NCBI GenBank assembly: GCA_030998225.1
Contig: JAPYXD010000555.1
Span: 2,480,001-2,544,000 of the forward strand
Direction: 5' to 3'
From: Diplolepis rosae
Lineage: Eukaryota; Arthropoda; Insecta; Hymenoptera; Diplolepididae
Length of the DNA: 64,000 nucleotides
Below, piece after piece: positions 1-10,560 of the stretch. The translations under genes were made by a program, and so were the position numbers. Position 1 is the stretch's first letter, and each line of letters opens with the position of its first letter. The notes beneath the pieces were generated by a model. That model was not told the origin of the DNA. It made no database searches and saw nothing but the letters and a program-made list of their open reading frames with translations.

Positions 1-407
1 TCAGACTTTCGACTCATTAAACTGCATAGTTAAGATAAGCGCAACGGAAACTGTAAGTGCTATTGCGTAAGATCTCTATTTTCGATGAGTCCAGAATCTA
101 TTTACTTTCGAAATTATTTTAAGGTAAATATCATGTTTACAAAAATCAAACTTTCCAATTCCAGATTTATGTTAAAATGCGAAATATGCGTTCACCAAAT
201 AAACCTAAGCGTACAATATACATGTATATGCACATGTATATTAATATACACGTGCATTTACATACATAGTAACGGACAATTACGGTAATTAATAAACATA
301 TAGACAGTGATTTACTTGTTTAAAATAAGAAAACCATACTTGTTGCGAAAATAAGAACAAAATAGAAAATTGTATATTTACAAATACTACGTATTGCACA
401 AATTAAT
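1..407. other. AT-rich unique sequence, no gene
   Basis: I see no splice-flanked coding pattern here. There is a short run of alternating TATACATGTATA-like sequence around 215-265 and nothing else of note. Confidence 0.5.
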
Positions 408-958
408 TTATGTGCCACCGGCGCGCAAACTCGTTTTTTCGCTACAGTTAACAGTAGCGCAATGTAGTACATTTCGCCAGAAAGGAATGAAATGTAAAAA
501 TTGAACTGCGCATGCGCCCATAGCCATGAAACGAAGCTCAATCCTTCTTATTCTTCTTCTTCTTCGTACAGCGTTAGCATCTTACTGGCAAAGCCTTGTA
601 CATTTGAACTGCGCATGCGTCTACTAAAATCCATTACTACTACACAAGATCGATAAAATCAAAATGGCCGGGACTAGTCGTGACATATTAAGTGTAATGA
701 CTAGCGCCGCAAACAACTACAATACTAGTTTAGATTCCAGTGTACGCATAAAAACTCGTATACGCACCGAAGTCACATAAAATAGAATACGTGCCAATGC
801 ACACAATTCGGGTAATTCCGAGACTCGCGACAATGCTCGCAGGACTGATCGCGCTTCGGCTTCGTCTCGGCTTTGCCTCGACTACGCCTTAGCTTCGATC
901 TCCTGCGAGCATTGTCGCTCGTCCCGCAATGACCCTCATTCTGCGCCTGGGCACGTAA
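408..958. mobile_element. MITE with GC-rich internal hairpin, copy A
   Basis: The ends are near-inverted: TTATGTGCC on the left, and the complement of the right end reads TTACGTGCC followed by AGGCGCAG. A second copy in opposite orientation lies at 11719-12308. Shared landmarks are the AACTGCGCATGCG motif (twice), a TTCTTCTTCTTCTTCG run and a hairpin whose arms read GCGACAATGCTCGCAGGA and its complement (about 826-918). The loop is a GC-rich CTTCGGCTTCG-like low-complexity tract. No transposase is encoded. The superfamily is not clear because no convincing target duplication is visible. Confidence 0.65.
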
Positions 959-1460
959 TGTACTAGTATACAGCATCAGCAAATCATGCACGAATAAAAA
1001 TAACCTAATAGAACTGTAAAAGACTAAGAGAATAACTGGACACCCGGTATTAGTATCATCTATCCTTTTACTCTCTTCGTCTTACACACGGCCCTTATAG
1101 GGACCAAATCATATATATACCGCGTAAAAAAACACGAGAGTCAGTCAAGATCTGGGAGTTTGGTTCTTAGCAGAACTAGCCCCAAACTACTTAAACTAAA
1201 ATTTAAATTTTCCAAATTTGTAAGTTTTCAAGCATAAGCAACTGTTATATTTCCAATCTGCAACAATAATAAAATTCTAAAAGTGAGCACAATTTTTCTC
1301 TTATAATTTCATAACCATCGCAACCCAACTTCAAATTTTAATTACTCAAAATTCAATATTAACTGAAAACATAATTTCAAGTTTACAAAACTGAATTTAA
1401 ATGAATTATCCAATTTTTATTCTTAGAGGATTTAAGCTGTTCATTTGCGATCCAATCTTT
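959..1460 (+). other. possible solo-LTR-like promoter segment
   Basis: A TATATATACC box near 1110 is followed about 35 bp later by TCAGTC, an initiator-like site, and then by AATAAAA-type signals. That order resembles an insect LTR. A hairpin GGCCCTTATAGGGACC sits just upstream. I see no matching second LTR, primer-binding site or polymerase frame, so this is a weak call. Confidence 0.2.
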
Positions 1461-1930
1461 CTAAATGTTTATTCGAACCAAACGCTCAACATTTATCAGT
1501 TTGGTGTAGGTTCAAATCTTTAAAATTGTTTATTCAAGTGAATTATTTAGATCGTTAATTTCAATTGTTTATAAAAATATCGATCTGTGTCATCTAAATG
1601 TTTATTCGAACCAAACGCTCAACATTCATCAGTTTGGTGTAGGTTCGAATCTTTAAAATTGTTTATTCAAGTGAATTATTTAGATCGTTAATTTTAATTG
1701 TTTATTAAAAATATAGATCTGTCTCATCTAAATGTTTATTCGAACCAAACGCTCAACATTTATCAGTTTGGTGTAGGTTCGAATCTTTAAAATTGTTTAT
1801 TCAAATGAATCATTTAAATCGTTAATTGTAATTGTTTATTAAAAATATAGATCTGCCTCATCTAAATGTTTATTCGAACCAAACGCTCAACATCCATCAG
1901 TTTGGTGTAGGTTTGAATCGTTCACTCAAT
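1461..1930. repeat. tandem repeat, about 134-bp unit, 3.5 copies
   Basis: Units begin at 1461, 1594, 1728 and 1862 with CTAAATGTTTATTCGAACC. The period is therefore 133, 134 and 134 bp, and the fourth unit is partial. Divergence between units is only a few percent. Each unit contains a perfect short inverted pair, GAACCAAAC and GTTTGGTGTAGGTTC, about 20 bp apart. Confidence 0.9.
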
Positions 1931-2311
1931 TTTTTTATTCACGTCGGTTATTTTAATGGTTAATTTTTTATTTAACAATCGACTCTAACGTTGGGAGTCA
2001 ATCAAGACAGCTTTCAATACGTTCACACACCACCTTTCAATGTGGAACCTTAGGTTGTCTTGGATTGGCGAATGTATGCATTTTTGTAAGCGATTTTAGG
2101 AAGGTAATCGTAATATAAGTTTTATGAAAATTGTTTGAGGTTTTCTCTATTTTTCGTTAACGGCTTCGATTTCGGTCTATGAGTTTCGCGCATCGCATCA
2201 TCAAGGTCTGGATTCCTAGGTTATAGCGCGTGGGCGTTGACCTAAAATAAGGGATCAACACTCGTTGATCACTATTGAAATTATATTTTGCATGTTGCGT
2301 TTTCGGGCGTA
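1931..2311. other. unique segment, no gene seen
   Basis: It holds GGGAGTCAATCAAGACAG near 1995, which echoes GAGAGTCAGTCAAGATC near 1137 upstream of the tandem array. Both could be parts of one retroelement long repeat. No coding frame is visible. Confidence 0.3.
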
Positions 2312-2409
2312 ACAAATTTCACTGATTCTCAGTAAAAGATTTATAGCTGCTGCCATCAGTGAATAGTCACTGCGAATCAGTGGCCGTTCACTGATTCAGG
2401 TTTAGAGAG
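2312..2409. repeat. end fragment of CTGATTCAG MITE family
   Basis: Nearly identical to the right end of the longer copy at 16040-16148, including the phrase GCTGCTGCCATCAGTGAATA and the terminus TTCAGGTTTAGAGAG. The left end is missing. Confidence 0.75.
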
Positions 2410-2667
2410 TAATATTAGCTATGCATTGTTACAAAAAAATCCAAATATATTTTTTAATACTTTGTTTATTACGATAAATATTAAATTTACGTAACATAAT
2501 GAATTTTCCATTCTTGATGGAAGGCAGTTAGTACTCTCTGAATTTGTAAGTTAATAACTAAAATATCGATATCAAAGACTATATCAACAGCTTTCAATTG
2601 CAAATAAAACATTTCTTTCAAGTTTTCCTTACATCTGATGATTACTATTTGAAATAGAATAATCATA

Positions 2668-3365
2668 ATGCGGGTCATAAAGTGTATTTTACTGCACCCT
2701 GCGGGGCGGAAAAATCCATTTTTCTTCTAGCGAGCCATAAAGTGCATTTTATTGCCCCGTGCGGGGCAAAAAAATCTATTTTTGGGCCCACTAGTAGAAA
2801 AAAAAATCGTGTGCAACACGCGAAAAACATTTATTTTACTCGTGTGGTTCCTGTGTGGAAAAATTTTATGGCGCTGGCCAGCGCCAGACCAGACAGTCTC
2901 GTTTCTAGTTCTTGCGCTGACTATAAGGCCTGGTCTGGGACTGGCTCGAACTGTAAGGTTTTTGTATTGTAATTTGTTGTAATTCGCGGCTGGTTAGCCA
3001 CTAATTGGTTAATTAAACTAATTGTTAATGTTAAAAAACTAATGGTTAATTATACTAAATTAAACTAATTAATTTAATTTAACATTTATCGATTTCGATT
3101 AAAAATCCTAACCTCTCAAAAAAAAATTTCGTTCGCCAAATACAAACGTTTTTGTCATGGAATGTTGACCAGCGCCAGATCTGAGCCAGACTAGAACTTC
3201 CAGACTAGACGGGCTGGACATTGCCAGACATGGGCCAGATCAGACAATAGACTTCCATGAAAATGTTCCACACGGGTTTTTATCCTCACTTTGCTTGGGC
3301 ATTAAACTTCAAACTCACGAAATAAATTATTTTTCCGTAGTTGCAAAATATACTATTTTTGATTC
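2668..3365 (+). repeat. CTAGCGGG-type palindromic repeat, copy a (split)
   Basis: This family is built as a palindrome (GGGTCATAAAGTGGA to TCCACTTTNTGACCCGCTAGTAG around a GCCCCGTGCGGGGC core). It is followed by GTGTGCAACACGGGAAAAAC, then CTTTGCTCGGGCAT and TTCACACTCGC, and ends near TTGCACAATATACTATTT. In this copy the palindrome is duplicated, and the repeat is interrupted at 2850-3274 by another element. Other copies lie at 8527-8985, 29800-29935, 50132-50345 and 56414-56612. Confidence 0.75.
2850..3274. mobile_element. palindrome-cluster element, CCAGACC type
   Basis: Inserted inside the CTAGCGGG-type repeat. The terminal inverted repeats read CCTGTGTGGAAAAATTTTATGG on the left (two changes apart from the right) and CCCGTGTGGAACATTTTCATGG as the complement of the right end. 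Just inside both ends are clusters of CCAGA, TCTGG and GCGCTGGCCAGCGC motifs, at about 2870-2950 and 3165-3245. The centre is AT-rich (TTAATTAAACTAATT). No coding frame. Relatives with different private motifs lie at about 23020-23336 and 31098-31762. Confidence 0.6.
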
Positions 3366-4273
3366 AATAATAAGTTCAATATAATTTTTCTACATAGAAA
3401 ATATAACACAAATAAAAATTGTATTTTTTGACCAAACAAATTTCATTACTGAATCCGATTTGAATGAGAAATTTGTCTGGTCATGAAGAAACGCTTTTGC
3501 TTTATAAAGTCTTGTATAAAGAAAAGAAAATTATAATATAATGCTGAATAAAACATGCCATAAAATTTACTTTGAAACTGGATACTGTATAGGACAGTAA
3601 TATGCAGTATCGGAAACTAAAGGTAAAGAAGCAAGACAACTCTCTAGAAAATTAATTCAATGAGTAAACGATGATAAAAATTGACAAAATATAAAATAAA
3701 GGTCTATGAATGAATATGTTGCAGAGAAAAAGTACAATATATCAGGTACCAAGCAGATTTATATAGAATTGTATGGATGATGTGTTCAATCGTTCGTATG
3801 AATTTAACCCTGTAAATGCAAATTGCCTGCCGAGCTAAACCTGTCACTTGACAGAATACACATTTCCTGCTTACATTTAAACCCTATTGATCCTGTGGCT
3901 TTTCCATTTTTATTCCATAAAATGAGTTTTAATGCTAAATCTGTTATAATTCGAGGATTACAGACACTTTAAGGTTGATGACTTTTAATTTTCACGTATT
4001 TTTTTAAGTATATTTTTCGAATAGAATTATAATTAAAATTTATTTACTTACATTTCTTTTAAAATTTTCATTACTTTCAAAACAGAAGTGGAACACTTAA
4101 AAAGAATAATGTTAAGTTTAATAAGGTATATTTGTACATTATATTTATGATTCGAATTTCCATAAAAAATTTTCTAAAACAATTTTCTGATAATGATATA
4201 ATTATTTACTTCTGCGAAACTTTCTAACTAGTCTTTATTAAGCCTCTGAAACATGAAAACTATCTACTATATA
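3366..4273. other. AT-rich unique sequence
   Basis: No recognisable gene, repeat end or splice-flanked frame was found. Confidence 0.4.
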
Positions 4274-5047
4274 GGGGAGAAGCGGCTAAATTGGCGTACG
4301 CTTATTTACAGAAAATGATCATATCTAAGCAAACGAAAATAGCCCTATCATATTCATTCTTGCTTAATATCTTATTAGTGAAAAAAGTCCAAGAATTCTA
4401 CTGCTTAATAGATTCTAATTGATAATAATGAGTTTTTGGTGTTTGATCGTTATGATCTGACCACTTGAATTAAGTTTCTATTTATCACGAATCACTTTAT
4501 ATTCATTGATATATAAACTTACGATTGGAAAAAGATTTTTGCATGAAACGAAAGCGTCGTGTGACGTGTTTTTGTGTGTGAATCCAAATTTAGTGATGAG
4601 AAAATCAAAGAAAATATAGTAATGATGTTTTTTAATAATCCATCTAATTTAATAAACACAATTCCCTGTATCGCAGTGTAAAAAAATAGAATATATATTC
4701 TATCTGTACCTCAAAATTAGTTTAAAACTAATAAAATGTCTTACAAGTGACTTTTGCTATTCAAATATAATTTAAAATCTAGAACAAATAACCAATACAT
4801 CGCAAGAGTAGATTGTAATATTCCCGCACCAAGTTAGCCTGCATGGCGATTAATTGACGCATTTCCCATCCTCCAGAAAACTCGATAAATACCTGCTTTC
4901 CCTATTTTTCATAAAATATTTATTCATTGAACAGTTTAGTCAGGATATCAAGCTATACAAATCAAAATTTTTCATAACTTTTAATCATATACTTTTATTT
5001 TAAACCTTCACTTTCTGTTAGGTGAGTCAATTTAGCCGCTTCTCCCT
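4274..5047. mobile_element. TA-flanked MITE, GGGAGAAGCGGCTAAATTG ends
   Basis: The left end reads GGGGAGAAGCGGCTAAATTG and the complement of the right end reads AGGGAGAAGCGGCTAAATTG. Both sit directly inside a TA dinucleotide (4272-4273 and 5048-5049), as expected for a Tc1/mariner-type target. It is 774 bp long, AT-rich and has no transposase frame. Its end architecture resembles the 54977-55686 element, but the end sequences differ. Confidence 0.8.
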
Positions 5048-6758
5048 TACAGGCAAAAATAATGAAAAAAAAAAGTTTACCTTAAAAATCGACAATAGGT
5101 TTTGTTAGTTTAAATATATTGCTTTTTTCTGGTTGTTTGATCAGAAAATTCGACCAACAGTTTTAAATTTCTCAACCTTGTCGCTTTCGACAACCAATGA
5201 TTTGGCCGTATTGAATAAAGGTAGTGCATTTTAGTGTTTGTTCGTGACAAGGTAAAAAACATTTTCGCAACGTTGACTCACTAAATTGTTACGAAACGAG
5301 TGACAGAGTCCAGACTCGAACCGTACACGAACCGATCTGGCGATACGCAGTTCGTGGTTGAGCGGTTGTTACAGCTTTTAGCTGCCCATTCTGCTTGAAA
5401 CCGCTGTAGATGTGAACCACCAAGAGATAATTGAACAGTCGAATTTTGACATTCTCGATTAAAACATTTAACGTTACATGTTGAACGTTAAACTATATGT
5501 ATACAGTGTTACAACAAATATATTACCTATTTGATTCTAGATTGATTTATTTTTTTAAAAACTCTCTTTTTTTAATTTCTTCCACTAATACGAATTTTGC
5601 ATCTCTGTACGTTCCATTGCAATCAATTTCAGTGTATCTGCATTTATATTATTGCTTTTTCGTTTTATGTTTGTTTTATATGTCATTTTGTCTTATATAA
5701 GTTATTTGATGAATGCTTTTTGCTAAAAAGATTTCGTATAACATAAAATTTTATTCATTAAAAGTTTTGCATACGCATAACAAAAGGATTAAAAATATTA
5801 AATAAAATGGATATTAGTTGAAAATTAACATTTTTATGTGTCCAACACATGCACAACATCGTGTAGTGTCAATGTTAATTACAAAATTACTACCAGATTC
5901 CAGCTAAAGTAAATGTATTATCCGATGCAAATTAATTAATTTCTGAATTCTATGCATAAATTTGAAAGCAATCGTTTTCATAGTGCAGGTGGAACGTACT
6001 AAATAATGTTAAAATATCAGCGGTAGTAAAGTGTTACCGCGGATATAAAACTAGAAAAGTCTTCCTGCTTTTATTTCTCTGATCTCAACAGAATAAGATA
6101 CTTAAATTCGTGTAACTCTTACAATTACATTTTTTAGTTTTACGGATTACACCACTTTAACGCAATAATTTAGTTTTTGCAACACTTATAAACTTCGATT
6201 TAAAAGTGCTATATAGATTTGTACAGTTTGCAGTATATTTCGCTAAAAATCCAAGGTAGCAAACAAGTGAAAAGCCCATTAGTCGTCTGTCATTTTCACG
6301 TACTTTCGCTATTGCAAAATTGCGTGCGAATCGCTGGGTGTAACATCGAATGAGATTTTAATTGAGCCAGCACAATGTTCTGATAGGAAGAAGTTCTGAA
6401 TGATCCAGTAAGTGGGAGTAACAGAGAAAACATAGCAAGGTATTTTACAACTACATTGATTACACACAAATTAAATTGATTAATTAAATTTTAATTAATC
6501 AAGTAATTAAATGACACACGGATAGCATTTTCTAAATCAAAAATGACTTCACAGATCATCAAAATTTACAGAAAAAATTTCAAAAATGTATAGTATTAAC
6601 GTATTTTTAATGGAAACATTCTTAAAGTTTTCTTTTTATTCCAAGAATAGTTCACAGAAAGGAGCAGAGTATTAATTAAAACTGATATATTTGTGGTTCA
6701 ATGGAGCTACAACAGAAAGGAACTATCGTGGTATAAAATTTCAAAGGACTTCTCTATG
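5048..6758. other. mostly unique sequence, no gene seen
   Basis: GC-richer patches occur at about 5270-5440 and 6240-6430; the second includes TTTTAATTGAGCCAGCACAA. They could be conserved intronic elements. No exon was recognised. Confidence 0.35.
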
Positions 6759-6829
6759 CACGGAGAAACTTTTCATACCGATATATTTTTTATTTTATAA
6801 TGATACTTCTAAAAAATATTAGAAATCTA

Positions 6830-8313
6830 CACTGAGAGAAATCTTATTAGTTGTGCTGAGAAAAAGGTCACAATTATCTATTTTTAGTACGCAGTACCAA
6901 AAATTTTGTAAAACTTACCAATGCTCAAAAGTCCATGGAATTAAATATGCTACTAATTTTTTTTGTAAAATTGATCAAATTCATTTATTTTTAAAAATGT
7001 AAATATTTTATTTTCATATGCAATATTTCGTGTGTAAACATGCCTTGCAATTATTTGGTAATAGTAAACTTCAAGAAATAATTGTACAGACAAATTAGAT
7101 TTTACCTGCTTATCAACTATTTTGAATCATTTTTAAAATCGTCACATACATTGATTACTTAAAATTTTGCTTTGGGGGCGTTCAAATAATACGTCACACA
7201 GTTTATGGGGGAGAGGGGGGGTTCTGCAAATTGTGACGTGATGTGACATGTTGGGAGGAGGGTCTGCCCTCTGCGTTACGTCACACATTAAATGTGTACC
7301 CACGAAATTTGAAAAAATCTCAGTAAAATGTTGGAAATATGTTTTGTGTCGCTTATCGTCATTGTACTTAGGGTATTACACCAAAGTATTATTATTATTA
7401 TTTAAATGATCTCAAAACTTATATATGTTACTCTAAAAGTTGAATAAAAGTTCTGAAAAGATTATCTATATTAATAATTAATAGCTTCTTTTTTTGCTGA
7501 ATTTTGTAAGCGTTAACGAAAAATGTTTTATAAAATTAAGAGGTGTGACGTGACATCGAAGGGGGGGGGGGGCTGAGGTTTTTGACCATGTGTGAAATGG
7601 GGGGACAGGGGGGGGGTGTAAAAAAGTAGCTAAAAATCGCGTGACGTATTATGTGAACGCCCCTTTTTGTCTTTCACCAAAATGAGAAGAATTAAATCAT
7701 GATAATTTTAAAGTATAATTGTAAACTGTTGTGCAGTTTTTGATGAAAAACATGTCAACAATTATCATCCTTTGTTACATTTTGAAAAAAAATAATTAAA
7801 AAAGATTTCTCCTGAACAATTCTAACCTAAGAAAGTTTTCATCGACTTTAACCGAAATAAAATAGATAGAATGATGAATTTAACATTTTTTTCAAACTTG
7901 GAATTACTATTTTAATCATGTACGGATGAAAAAATTCATCAGTTTCTAATTAAGATATTGAAATAGTTTTTAATACAACTATTCACCGTTATGTCGAAAA
8001 AATATATATTTTTGGAATAACTAAACTGGACAAATAGTAATAGCAATTAATGTAATTAGTAAGTTTTACAAAAACGTATTGGTAACTTCTATTATAAGAC
8101 CAATACAATGTGGGAATACATGAAAATAGTCCCGGCTACAAAATGGACCGAATAATCGGATTTTGTAAGTTTTAATAAAAATTTCAATTATTGCTACTTA
8201 GTTAATCTAGCTAAAAGAACTAAGGTGTTTAGATGATACAGAGTAAAAAACATACTTTTGACCCTTTTTTACATAAAAAAATGGGTAGCCACGACTAATA
8301 ATTTCTCTCAGTG
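6830..8313. mobile_element. CACTGAGAGAAAT MITE, copy 1
   Basis: Terminal inverted repeats CACTGAGAGAAAT are flanked by TA on both sides (6828-6829 and 8314-8315). A second copy at 37014-37943 matches closely along its length, except that it lacks the 7175-7663 insertion. That confirms both the boundaries and the nesting. No transposase is encoded. Confidence 0.85.
7175..7663. mobile_element. GGGGCGTTC MITE inside the CACTGAG element
   Basis: Left end GGGGCGTTCAAATAATACGT, complement of the right end GGGGCGTTCACATAATACGT, followed by CAC on both arms (one mismatch in 23 bp). The interior has G-rich runs, including 12 consecutive G at 7561-7572. The uninterrupted second host copy reads GCTTTGTTCTTC at the matching point, so this is a clear insertion. 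Confidence 0.85.
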
Positions 8314-8526
8314 TAGGGAAAATCGAGGTATAATGATAATTATTCCTAGCAGACTGGAAATTTTTCGCAGTCAAAATACTAAAGATTCGAAAAATGATAT
8401 GAAATTGCAGTATAGGTTATAGTAAAGTTCGATACAATCTATAGTAAATTATCATATAGTTCATCTAAAGTTTAGTATTAATTGAAACGTAGTTTAGTAA
8501 AAATTGTAAACTTGGGTTTCTCCGTG

Positions 8527-8985
8527 TAATAGTATATTTTGCGCTAAGGGACAAAAATAGCCTTTTTTAGGCGAGTGTGAAGTTTGACGCCCTGCAGTTC
8601 GGTTAGCCAACTTCACACTCGCCTAAAAAAGCCTGTTGTACTATGGAAAACACGATATTTTTTTTCATGCAGGTATGAATTTGTCGAGTTCATCATGTTT
8701 ACATAAGAGGCAAAACTACGCGTGAAGTCAGGAATAGTTGGCTGCTCCCCAATGAGCAAAAAACGACGATTTTTTCCCCGCTTTACAAGCATAAAAAAGA
8801 ATCAAATTCAGGCTTGCTCGGAAAATAGTATATTGTGCAAATAGTTAAAAAAATTCATTTTGCCAGTGTTTTTCCCGTGTTGCACACAATTTTTTTTCTA
8901 AAAGAGGGTCAAAAAGTGGATTTGTTTGCCCCGCACGGGGCAGTAAAATCCACTTTACAACCCGCTAGTAGAAAAATGTAATTTT
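8527..8985 (-). repeat. CTAGCGGG-type palindromic repeat, copy b
   Basis: Reverse-oriented copy. AATAGTATATTGTGCAA near 8825 and CCGTGTTGCACACAA near 8875 lead into the CCCCGCACGGGG palindrome and CCCGCTAGTAG near 8970. A separate hairpin lies at 8561-8631: CTTTTTTAGGCGAGTGTGAA and its complement separated by about 25 bp. Confidence 0.65.
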
Positions 8986-9062
8986 TCCTTCAGGTGTTGC
9001 TTCGCTAACTTACTTCTCTCTCTTAAAAAGGTTGGCAGATTGGCAGAGCCAATAAGCCACTA

Positions 9063-9282
9063 CTCTTTAAATTTGAATCAGTCAAAATCTACTGATTATC
9101 AGTGAAATTTGACTGATTCAAATAGCTAAAAAGAGGTTACTGTTAATCAGTCAAATTTCACTGATTATTTCAGTGAAAATTAACTAATTTAACAGTGAAA
9201 AATATTTTTTCACTGATGAATCAGTGAAAAGGCAAATCACTGATTCAATCAGTGAAAATTTGACTGATTTAGATTAAGAGAG
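9063..9282. mobile_element. complete short CTGATTCAG MITE
   Basis: 220 bp flanked by TA (9061-9062 and 9283-9284). Ends CTCTTTAAATTTGAATCAGTC and, as complement, CTCTCTTAATCTAAATCAGTC. The interior is almost entirely permutations of TCAGTGAAATTTGACTGATT, so the element is a string of short inverted repeats. Longer relative at 15513-16148, end fragments at 2312-2409 and about 60113-60140. Confidence 0.8.
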
Positions 9283-10070
9283 TACATAAGTCTCTAAAAA
9301 AGCATTGTTCTTTTTTTAGAGTCACCCAAAAATAAAACTTTCAGTGTTTTCTGAGTTTTGGATGCGAACTTTGAAACGTTAAAAAACTTAAATCAGGAGG
9401 TTAATTCTAATTGACCTCTTCAAGGGTTTGACAGCCTTTAATCTCTAGAGGTTTCTTCGACCCTGAAGAGTGCTAACCACTACAGAATTTTGGTACGCAC
9501 ATATGCATAGCACACATACAACCACTTGATGTACATATACATATACAAACAGAAACGTATTTTAGGTGAGCAGTTTCACCTCAGTTTGCTTAGCATTGCT
9601 GATGCACTGTGGATTGTGGACTCACTATCCAATATCCACTTTGCTGCCATACTGAACACATCGATTGGATATATGCTGGGCTCAACCTATCATCTAAATC
9701 TCGAAGGTGATATTAAACTGATGCATTTCTTCAATAGCATAATAACTTTCCCTGAAAAGTTGTAAAAAATTGAATTTTTTTTCAAAAGTTTCCTCTTAGG
9801 TCAACGTTTATCTAACCAATTAAATTAATATGCTTTTATTGGATTTAGGTTCTCGATCAATAACAATAGTCCTCTTATTTTATTCGAAAATTTTAACACT
9901 CTGTTTAAATTTTATTGAACTATTACTATTTTTGTTAATGTAAGAGGGAATATAAAGTTCGAAAGGACGAATCTCTAGACAGATGTGTTTTTCAGGGAAA
10001 ATCGATATCCTGACTCAACGCATTGACTATTCACGAACGAGGCAGGTACCTGAAACGACGTGCTGACTAA
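9283..10070. other. unique sequence, no gene seen
   Basis: A short inverted pair (GAGGTTAATTCTAATTGACCTC) occurs near 9398. A 79-codon open frame at 9526-9765 has no recognisable similarity or splice context. Confidence 0.35.
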
Positions 10071-10560
10071 TGAAATGAAAATTGCCGAGAGGGTCGTCCG
10101 ACGACGGACGAGTTCGCGAAACGGCGCGGCACACTTCTCCATTCAATTTCACACGCGATGGAACAGACCGGCCTGTCCGATAACACATGATTAATGGACA
10201 GCAGCAGGTATCTGCCCGGTACGCCAGCCATGCCGGCTACGTATTACATTCAACGCTCGACTGATATTTGATCCCGACGCATTCAATTACAATAATGGCT
10301 AGAGAGAAAGCTGGAAGAAGGGAAACTAGGAGATGGCGTTGCCAACGCCACCATCGAGTGGGCGGGATAGAGGAAGAGCTTGCAGGACAAATCGGAAGTT
10401 CGCTAAAGTTCGAGCGTGAAACCTAACGAGATTCGAGCTGAGTGGCTTACGACAGCTCTTTAATTTTCCGATGACCTGCAAATGTAAACGCAGACCCTGA
10501 TTTAGATTCTCCAGATCCCCTTCACCCTTTCACCCCTTCACTAGCATTCAATTACAAGAT
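10071..10560. other. GC-richer unique block, possible conserved intronic regulatory element
   Basis: Base composition rises well above the surroundings (for example GTCGTCCGACGACGGACGAG near 10097). The block is not repeated elsewhere in the window. Frames on both strands are interrupted and no exon signature is seen. A deeply conserved non-coding element or enhancer is an inference from composition only. Confidence 0.3.

Larger units (their letters stand above)
6759..8526. mobile_element. CACGGAGAAAC element, outer member of a triple nest
   Basis: The left end is CACGGAGAAACTTTTCATA and the complement of the right end is CACGGAGAAACCCAAG. The same family occurs as a compact palindrome at 49020-49298. 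Here the middle is occupied by a CACTGAGAGAAAT element (6830-8313), which itself holds a GGGGCGTTC element (7175-7663). The order of insertion can therefore be read directly. No coding capacity. Confidence 0.65.

Noticed and set aside
1461..1930. Centromeric satellite
   Set aside because: Only about 3.5 units, flanked by unique and mobile sequence.
2682..2972. 96-codon open frame
   Set aside because: Lies across a palindromic repeat and a palindrome-cluster element; a repeat artefact.
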